This document shows positions 35,331-40,602 of a stretch of 40,602 bases of DNA, in pieces (position 1 is the first letter of the stretch; the number at the start of each line of letters is the position of its first letter). A program made the translations under genes and the position numbers. The notes under the pieces were generated by a model. It was not told where the DNA came from, did not search any database, and saw only the letters and a list, made by a program, of their open reading frames with translations. This stretch comes from Larkinella humicola (lineage in GTDB: Bacteria; Bacteroidota; Bacteroidia; Cytophagales; Spirosomataceae), in assembly GCF_008727875.1 (NCBI RefSeq), contig NZ_VTWS01000015.1:1-40602 (forward strand), read 5' to 3'.

Positions 35331-35573
35331 CTAGGCCCTACCCCGGTAGCGAAAGATCAGCCGGTCATCGGTTTCCTCGACGAACTTAAAATTCAGGTGG
35401 CCGTCAAAACCGGATGTAGCAAACGGGATGCTGTAATCCTGCCAGCCTTCCTTGTAGGAAGTACCGGTTTCGTTGTGGATGTGGAGTTGCAGCAATTGCA
35501 GGATCAAGTTACCGGTAACCCGGCCAAAATCACCGGTGACGATGTTCTGATTCTGAATCGAGACGATTTTCAT
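35331..35573 (-). CDS. Small protein of unknown function
   Basis: The start is placed at the ATG giving MKIVSIQNQNIVTGDFG. The open frame extends 18 codons further but without any gene-like signal. The 80-residue product has a beta-rich, soluble profile (GFDGHLNFKFVEETDDRLIF). No family is recognised. It lies about 110 bp downstream of the SRAP gene on the same strand. Confidence 0.5.
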   Translation of the reverse strand: MKIVSIQNQNIVTGDFGRVTGNLILQLLQLHIHNETGTSYKEGWQDYSIPFATSGFDGHLNFKFVEETDDRLIFRYRGRA

Positions 35574-36082
35574 GTACGGTGAGCTTTTTCTACCGCCTAA
35601 GCTACTGAGAACTGCCGGAAACACCAACCGCTGATCGGGTTGGATTAGGAGGCTAGATTTAAAGACGGTGGTTTGTTAAACCGAGTCTCAAGTTTGTTTG
35701 CTCGAAATGCAATGAATCGGTAATTCAAAGTTGTCCGTCAATCCGGACAGAATGATACAACCTGAAATGGACTTGCAATAGTATACTGGAGATTTTTTTC
35801 AGGCAGCCATCTGGTGTCTCGTCCTTGAATAGCTGTGCAGTTTAAATATCACAATTCAAAAACGAGACACATAAGAAAATGGAATTGATCAACAATTCAT
35901 ACTTTTCTGAACCTATCATTTTTCAACAGAAAAAAAGGTTTCATCAATGGTCAGGATATTGGTTCAGAAAATTGGAATCAATCAGTACTTTAGCTGACAA
36001 CAAATACCGCATCTTCGTCTCCTCAATGGGCTTTTTATGAATGGGAGCACGAAAGCTAAATCTTGCCGAACTATTTTTCTGA
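35574..36082. other. AT-rich intergenic stretch with IS-end-like inverted repeat
   Basis: No convincing gene is present. It contains the 17-bp inverted repeat at 35814-35870 and a 53-residue open frame at 35879-36040 (MELINNSYFSEPIIFQQKK...). That frame lacks a clear ribosome binding site and I cannot support it as a gene. Confidence 0.5.
35814..35870. repeat. Inverted repeat resembling IS ends
   Basis: Arms 35814-35830 (GTGTCTCGTCCTTGAAT) and 35854-35870 pair with two mismatches around 23 bp. The outer TGTCTCGTCCT recurs in complement twice at 39997-40102. It could be the remnant of a deleted mobile element or one end of a larger unit. Confidence 0.7.
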
Positions 36083-36400
36083 TCACATCATACGGACATA
36101 GGCTTGTGACTTCTCTGCCTTATGAAACAGTTTTTTATTTCCAGGCAATGACCCCAGCCCTAGCCGAATAAGAAAGGCTCCTTCCATCGTTTTCAGGGTC
36201 AGGGGTTCTTTCAGCAGCCATACCGAAAGCAGCAGCGCAATCACGATGCTTCCATTGTCGATCAGGGCCACTTGGGAGACAGGGCCGAGCTTGATGGCCC
36301 GGTAGTAAAATATCCTGGACAGCGACGTAGTAACGCCGGAGATAGCCAGGAAAATGACAGACGCGCGACCCAGGGCGCGGAATTGGCTGGATCCCTGCAA
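36083..36400 (-). pseudogene. 3' remnant of an EamA/DMT family transporter
   Basis: The reading ALGRASVIFLAISGVTTSLS, then IFYYRAIKLGPVSQVALIDN and LLLSVWLLKEPLTLKTMEGA matches the second half of an EamA transporter. It ends at a stop at 36083. The N-terminal half is missing, and the frame runs on into unrelated sequence (the antisense of the araC remnant). Without the first membrane helices it cannot function. Confidence 0.75.
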
Positions 36401-36438
36401 GAAAAGCACTCTGCCGGATTGGCTTGGGTGGCCCGGTG

Positions 36439-36646
36439 CAAATACTTCGACAATCATTCCTTCGGGGAATACATCCGCAAGCTTCGCGATGAAAAAGCTA
36501 TGGACATGCTGCGAACCTCCAAACATAGTCTGGTGGAAATTGCCTACCTGACGGGGTTTTCCGATCAAAGTCATTTTACCCGCATCTTTAAAAAACATAC
36601 AAGGCAAAATCCTTCCGATTTTCGAATAAGTTTGCCAAAAAAGTAA
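36439..36646 (+). pseudogene. 3' remnant of an AraC-family regulator
   Basis: KYFDNHSFGEYIRKLRDEKA, then MLRTSKHSLVEIAYLTGFSD and QSHFTRIFKKHTRQNPSDFR forms the second two-thirds of an AraC HTH domain. The first HTH helices and the sensor domain are missing. The broken edge lies within about 40 bp of the broken edge of the EamA remnant, with the two facing away from each other. Confidence 0.8.
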
Positions 36647-36741
36647 AGAATAGACAAAAGGTTAGTTCTGTTCTATTTTTCGTTCAGGGAACGACGTAAA
36701 ATTGCACCCGGCTACCACCTCTGTCCGATCTATTTTTTCAA

Positions 36742-36753
36742 TACCAATTGGTA
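36742..36753. promoter_or_regulatory. Palindromic operator candidate before the chromate operon
   Basis: TACCAATTGGTA is a perfect 12-bp palindrome, 32 bp upstream of the DUF1259 ATG. It is followed at once by AT-rich sequence with TACTTT (36760-36765), a possible -7 region. A repressor bound here would block the start. No regulator gene is intact nearby. Confidence 0.5.
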
Positions 36754-36785
36754 GAAAAATACTTTCAGTTTGCACGAACCCTGCT

Positions 36786-37766
36786 ATGAAACGGAGACAG
36801 TTTATTCAAAATACCATTATCGCGGGGGTTGTGCCCTTGTGCGGTTCCCAGGATCTAAACCCCAATGGAGTTTTAGGAAACACCCAACCTTTGAGTGTGA
36901 ATGAACAGGAAGCTATTGCAACGGCGTTGGGCAAGAAGGGTACGTATAACGAAGCGCAGGCGGTTTACACTGTGCCTTTGCCCCGCAATGATTTGAAAGT
37001 CACGGTCAAAGGGGAAGCCGTACCCATCTCTTTTGGATTTGGCGGCTGGGTATCCTTTAAGAAAACGGTGGACGGTCAGCAGACGGTCATGATGAGCGAT
37101 ACGGTTCTGCTGGAAACCGAAGTCAATCCACTCATCGATGCCACGCACGCAGCCGGATTGGAAATTTCGGCCATTCACAACCACTTTTTTTACGAACAAC
37201 CGCGCATCTTTTATATGCACCTGCACGGGGTCGGAACGGTGGCGGATTTAGCCAAAAAATATGCACAGGCGATTGGCAACACCAAATTGTTTCCGGCGAA
37301 TCAACCTACGCCCGTAGCGCAAAATGGTACTACGCCATTAACCGGAAAAGTCCTCTTCGATCTGCCCGCTCTCGATGCACTTGTGAAATATACGGGAGTC
37401 GTCAATGGGCCCACCTATAAATACACGGTGGGGCGTGATGATGTAAAAATTATCGCAATGGGTGCGGAAATGACGGCAGCTATCGGTCTGAACTCCTGGG
37501 CTTCTTTTGCCGGAAAGGCCGCGAACGCCCATATTGCCGGAGACATTGCCATGTTGGAGGGCGAGGTTAATTCGGTTGTTCGAACGCTGCGGCAACACAA
37601 ACTGGAAGTGGTTGCTTTGCATCACCACATGCTGGGGGAACAGCCCCGGACCATTTTCCTGCATTATTACGGGCGCGGTCCGGCCACAGAATTGGCAAAA
37701 GGTTTTCGAGCGGCTCTGGATCAACTGGGGAAAGGTGGAAAAAAGACCGATGAGATGCGGCACTAA
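36786..37766 (+). CDS. Tat-exported double DUF1259 protein
   Basis: The start is the ATG giving MKRRQFIQNTIIAGVVPLCG. It is a twin-arginine signal with a Cys that might be lipidated. The 326-residue product holds two copies of the DUF1259 (LppY/LpqO) fold. Copy one has ISFGFGGWVSFK, EISAIHNHFFYEQPRIFYMH and GTVADLAKKYAQAIG. Copy two has AAIGLNSWASF, EVVALHHHMLGEQPRTIFLH and GPATELAKGFRAALD. The His clusters could bind metal. It heads an operon with a small peptide, ChrA and a DUF2490 protein, so a periplasmic role in oxyanion handling is an inference from context. Confidence 0.85.
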   Translation: MKRRQFIQNTIIAGVVPLCGSQDLNPNGVLGNTQPLSVNEQEAIATALGKKGTYNEAQAVYTVPLPRNDLKVTVKGEAVPISFGFGGWVSFKKTVDGQQTVMMSDTVLLETEVNPLIDATHAAGLEISAIHNHFFYEQPRIFYMHLHGVGTVADLAKKYAQAIGNTKLFPANQPTPVAQNGTTPLTGKVLFDLPALDALVKYTGVVNGPTYKYTVGRDDVKIIAMGAEMTAAIGLNSWASFAGKAANAHIAGDIAMLEGEVNSVVRTLRQHKLEVVALHHHMLGEQPRTIFLHYYGRGPATELAKGFRAALDQLGKGGKKTDEMRH

Positions 37767-37793
37767 TTCGATTCAATCCTAAACTTTACGATC

Positions 37794-37973
37794 ATGAGGA
37801 CCCTTCTGTTCATGGGGATTACCGGGTTATTATGGATGATCAGCACATCCTCCAGTCCGCAATCCACCCGGCCAGTTACGGTTTCACAAACCCCAACCCG
37901 GTGGTATGATGCCCTCTACGCGTGGGTAAGCAAACTACAGAAGGAAAAACATACTTGGGAACCTAAAAAGTAA
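37794..37973 (+). CDS. 59-residue exported peptide in the chromate operon
   Basis: The frame starts 27 bp after the DUF1259 stop. It encodes MRTLLFMGITGLLWMISTSS, then a polar tail ending KLQKEKHTWEPKK. The N-terminus looks like a signal peptide or single membrane anchor. It ends 15 bp before chrA, which fits an operon member. No homologue is recognised. Confidence 0.6.
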   Translation: MRTLLFMGITGLLWMISTSSSPQSTRPVTVSQTPTRWYDALYAWVSKLQKEKHTWEPKK

Positions 37974-37988
37974 TTCCATCATCTTGTG

Positions 37989-39152
37989 ATGCAAAACCTT
38001 GCTCCAACTTACACCAAAGCAGATTTGGTGCGCTACTTCCTGCGCCTGGGAACCTTTGGCTTTGGCGGTCCACCCGCCTTAGTCAGTGCCATGCACCGGG
38101 ATCTGGTGTTAAATCGACAATGGATCACCGAAGAAGATTACCGGGAAGGCATGGCACTCGCTCAATTGGCTCCGGGGCCGCTGGCAGCTCAATTAGCAAT
38201 TTACCTGGGGTATGTTCATTACGGCATTTGGGGGGCCACCCTGGCCGGTTTCACCTTCGTGTTGCCTTCCTTCCTGATGGTTTTAGGGTTAGGCTGGGCT
38301 TACGTGCTGTTTGACGGATTGCCGTGGATGCAGGCTATTTTCTACGGCATTGGGGCCGCGGTCATTGGTATCATTACGATTGGAACTTACAAGCTCACCA
38401 CCAAAACGATTGGGAAAGACTGGCTGGGATGGCTGCTGTTCGCCATCTCGGCAGTTGCCACAATCCTGACGGAGTCCGAATTACTGTGGCTGGTCGTCGG
38501 ATCAGGTGGCGTCTACTGGCTTATTAAAACGCCACCCGTTCGGTTGGATTCAAAAGTAGACCAGGCCGGCTGGCCGTTTCTCACCCAGGTTTTGGCGATA
38601 TCGACCGACTCCATTCTGTGGAAGCTGGCGCTGTTCTTTGCCAAAGCCGGTAGCTTCGTTTTTGGCAGTGGGCTGGCCATCGTGCCCTTTCTGTATGGTG
38701 GTGTTGTCAAAGAATACGGCTGGCTGACGGAACAGCAATTTTTGGATGCTGTCGCTGTGGCCATGATCACACCCGGACCGGTGGTGATTACCGTCGCTTT
38801 TATCGGCTATCTGGTAGCCGGGTTCCCCGGTGCCTGTGTAGCGGCAGCCGCCACGTTTTTACCCTGTTACCTGCTGACCATCCTGCCAGCCCCTTACTTC
38901 AAACGGTATGGAAAACACCCCGGTTTGAAGGCTTTTGTCGATGGAATTACCATCGCGGCTGTTGGCGCTATCGCGGGTGCTGTGGTGGTTCTGGCCCGGC
39001 GGCAACTGGTGGATTTTCCAGCGATCGTCATTGCCATAACGGCCACCCTAATACTGTATCGATTTAAGAAACTATCGGAATTGGGTCTGATTGCAGCCGC
39101 GGCCATCGTGGGCCTGTTGCTTCGGGCGGGAATTTTCTCTTCACTTTTATGA
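37989..39152 (+). CDS. chrA: Chromate transporter ChrA, second copy
   Basis: A 387-residue two-domain CHR protein. Motifs FGFGGPPALVSAM and LAQLAPGPLAAQL lie in the first half; FGSGLAIVPFLYGG and VAMITPGPVVITV lie in the second. The ATG at 37989 is preferred over the GTG one codon earlier. It is clearly diverged from the 19261-20472 copy. Its last four bases ATGA overlap the start of the DUF2490 gene, a sign of translational coupling. Confidence 0.9.
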   Translation: MQNLAPTYTKADLVRYFLRLGTFGFGGPPALVSAMHRDLVLNRQWITEEDYREGMALAQLAPGPLAAQLAIYLGYVHYGIWGATLAGFTFVLPSFLMVLGLGWAYVLFDGLPWMQAIFYGIGAAVIGIITIGTYKLTTKTIGKDWLGWLLFAISAVATILTESELLWLVVGSGGVYWLIKTPPVRLDSKVDQAGWPFLTQVLAISTDSILWKLALFFAKAGSFVFGSGLAIVPFLYGGVVKEYGWLTEQQFLDAVAVAMITPGPVVITVAFIGYLVAGFPGACVAAAATFLPCYLLTILPAPYFKRYGKHPGLKAFVDGITIAAVGAIAGAVVVLARRQLVDFPAIVIAITATLILYRFKKLSELGLIAAAAIVGLLLRAGIFSSLL

Positions 39153-39907
39153 TCCGTACTTTTACTTTCCTGCTGCTGTTCGCCCTAGCCACCCAGCATG
39201 ACCTTACGGCGCAAATCTTACCCACCAAACAAGTTCGGACCCAGCAGCAAGCCTGGCTGGGTTACTTTAACCAAACCCGTTTGAGCAATCGCTGGGGAAT
39301 CTGGCTGGATCTCCACGCCCGCCGTACCGATGATTTTCTGGACCGCTGGAGTACGCTGATCGTGCGTCCCGGCCTTACATATTACGTGTCCGATCAGGTC
39401 AGACTTACGGTCGGATATGCGCATGCCCGTCTTTACCCGGCGCTCCCGCCGACGAATGGCGCCGATCCATTGGTTAGACCGGAACACCGTTTCTGGCAAC
39501 AAATTAATTGGCAAGGTCATTTCAAACGCCTGCACCTTAATCAATGGATCAGAGCCGAAGAACGAAACGTCCGCAAAACGCTGGGCAACGAATTGGCCGA
39601 TGGGTACTCTTTCAATTACCGTTTTCGGTACATGATTACGGTGCAGGTGCCGTTGAAAGGTGATACCCCCAAACCCGGTGTTCCCAACTTCGTGGTTCAG
39701 GATGAAATTCACATCAATGCCGGCAGGCACATTACCTATAATTATTTTGACCAAAACCGGTTTTTTGTGGGACTGGCCTACCCCTTCAGCAAAACGTTTA
39801 CGGCGCAGTTGGGCTATATGAACTTGTTTCAACAGCAGACTAGCGGCACTAATTTTGTCAACAATCACACGATCCGGCTATTTCTGTTTCACAATCTCAA
39901 TTTTTAA
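39149..39907 (+). CDS. DUF2490 family outer-membrane-like protein
   Basis: A 252-residue exported protein (signal to about residue 21, ending LTAQ) made of amphipathic beta strands: QQAWLGYFNQTRLSNRWGIW, RLTVGYAHARLYP, HRFWQQINWQGHFKRLHLNQ. The end LFLFHNLNF has the terminal Phe usual for outer-membrane barrels. DUF2490 proteins are predicted small barrels of unknown function. The 4-bp overlap with chrA suggests it works together with the transporter, perhaps as the outer-membrane outlet. Confidence 0.85.
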   Translation: MIRTFTFLLLFALATQHDLTAQILPTKQVRTQQQAWLGYFNQTRLSNRWGIWLDLHARRTDDFLDRWSTLIVRPGLTYYVSDQVRLTVGYAHARLYPALPPTNGADPLVRPEHRFWQQINWQGHFKRLHLNQWIRAEERNVRKTLGNELADGYSFNYRFRYMITVQVPLKGDTPKPGVPNFVVQDEIHINAGRHITYNYFDQNRFFVGLAYPFSKTFTAQLGYMNLFQQQTSGTNFVNNHTIRLFLFHNLNF

Positions 39908-39931
39908 AAGCCGTAATAATTATCACGGCTT
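39908..39931 (+). terminator. Hairpin after the chromate operon
   Basis: AAGCCGT (39908-39914) pairs with ACGGCTT (39925-39931) around ten bases. It begins at the base after the DUF2490 stop. The U-tract after it is weak. Confidence 0.55.
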
Positions 39932-40379
39932 AATCAGGATTAAGCATTTCATTTTCAAGTCATTGGCCACAAAAAATAACATTTATTAAAAAAGTTAACG
40001 GAATTTAGGACGAGACAAACTGGCAACTTATTTTCAGGATCAGACAGGTCATTAAAAGCAGTAACAATCACCAAAACGGTCAACGGAATTTAGGACGAGA
40101 CAGCGTACCGAGCTCGATTAGAAATCTATACCTTTCTCAACCCTTTCATAGGTACTAAAGATAACGGTCTAATTTTAATTCAATAAGTTCGTTCACAAAC
40201 CACCGCTCGTAAGTCAACAGCTGCCAAAGACGGTAGAAACATTTCAACACTACGTTGTCTCACAAACGAGGGTATTTTGAGATAAATTGCACGCCACTAA
40301 TATAGCGGCAACCCCTTGTTTGGGTCACTGCCTCCTAGTAGTTTTACATAACCACTTGTTTATCAGACATGGGCCTTAA
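39932..40379. other. AT-rich intergenic stretch with duplicated 21-bp motif
   Basis: No gene is visible on either strand. AACGGAATTTAGGACGAGAC plus A occurs identically at 39997-40017 and 40082-40102. The rest shows nothing recognisable. Confidence 0.7.
39997..40102 (+). repeat. Two 21-bp direct repeats, 85 bp apart
   Basis: Copies at 39997-40017 and 40082-40102 are identical. Each ends with AGGACGAGACA, the complement of TGTCTCGTCCT at 35815. They look like two right ends of a mobile unit. Confidence 0.85.
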
Positions 40380-40602
40380 CTGCAAAAAGGCGGGGCCGCC
40401 CACGGTCCGCCATTGCGGTGTGGGCCATCCTGTCGGACCGCCGAAGCGGCAAGACCAATATGAAACTAGGTGAAAGGTTACCAGAAACTAACTTGGTAGC
40501 GCATAAACTTGTTGTTGGGTTGATTAGGGGGGACTTAGCGCTCTGGTTTCAGGATGTTCGCCAGGAAAGGTGCCGTGCGGCTTGCCTGACACGCGACGAT
40601 CT
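40380..40602 (+). ncRNA. Structured RNA-like segment, possible group II intron 5' part (runs off window)
   Basis: After AT-rich sequence the composition changes to GC-rich, with several short stems: CGGTCCG/CGGACCG (40403-40409 with 40434-40440), CCGC-CGAA-GCGG, and TACCA/TGGTA. A GTGTG at 40418 would fit the GUGYG 5' end of group II introns, and AAGACCAATATGAAAC followed by GGTGAAAGG recalls their domain I. No reverse-transcriptase frame is inside the window, since it would begin further 3'. The assignment rests on pattern memory only. Confidence 0.35.

Noticed and set aside
35879-36040. 53-residue frame beginning MELINNSYFSEP
   Set aside because: No ribosome binding site, promoter or neighbour supports it, and chance frames of this size are common in AT-rich DNA.
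36272-36607. Two overlapping complete genes (124 and 174 residues)
   Set aside because: Each holds only the C-terminal part of its family, and the remainder is the antisense of the other remnant.

Overview
This window looks like chromosomal DNA from a Bacteroidota bacterium of the order Cytophagales, close to the Spirosoma/Larkinella/Rudanella type. The evidence is a type IX secretion (T9SS) type B adhesin with a gliding-motility C-terminal domain, two PorP/SprF proteins, a PorE-like OmpA protein, TAnnTTTG-type promoter boxes, and many small lipoproteins. The genus is an inference from protein flavour only.

Layout. (1) 1-12.7 kb, all on the + strand: the 3' part of a giant Ig-repeat/DUF11-repeat adhesin, PorP/SprF, a TPR-PD40-OmpA protein, a second PorP/SprF and a glycosyltransferase. 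These form a plausible secretion, anchoring and modification cassette for one surface fibre. (2) 12.7-30 kb: ordinary housekeeping and stress genes. They include a low-affinity iron permease-like protein, an ABC exporter, a REC-kinase-REC-AraC hybrid regulator, a DoxX-like protein, a DJ-1/PfpI protein, a two-domain ChrA, a 2OG-Fe(II) oxygenase, an exported superoxide dismutase, a dihaem cytochrome c, recR, clpS, a sodium:solute symporter, an FAD lactone oxidase and an AhpD-like protein. Four long palindromes sit in gene junctions here, one of them directly before a TTG-started recR. (3) 30.0-33.4 kb: a decayed IS3-family element whose right end cuts exactly into a dnaE2-type polymerase gene. 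The N-terminal part of that gene, with the PHP domain and first catalytic aspartates, is absent and is not on the other side of the IS. (4) 33.5-35.6 kb: an SMP-30-like lipoprotein, an SRAP (YedK/HMCES) abasic-site protein and a small unknown gene.

(5) 35.8-40.1 kb: remnants of an araC/eamA divergent pair fused by deletion, then a tight operon of a Tat-exported DUF1259 protein, a 59-residue exported peptide, a chromate transporter and a DUF2490 outer-membrane-like protein. A perfect 12-bp palindrome precedes this operon. An 11-bp motif (TGTCTCGTCCT and its complement) lies on both sides of the segment, which suggests a former mobile unit. (6) 40.38-40.6 kb: a GC-rich, structured, RNA-like segment resembling the 5' part of a group II intron, running off the window.

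The most noteworthy items are the cysteine-rich tandem-repeat adhesin with its duplicated PorP/SprF partners, the IS-truncated dnaE2, and the chromate operon with its accessory proteins and flanking motif. No CRISPR array, rRNA or tRNA was seen.
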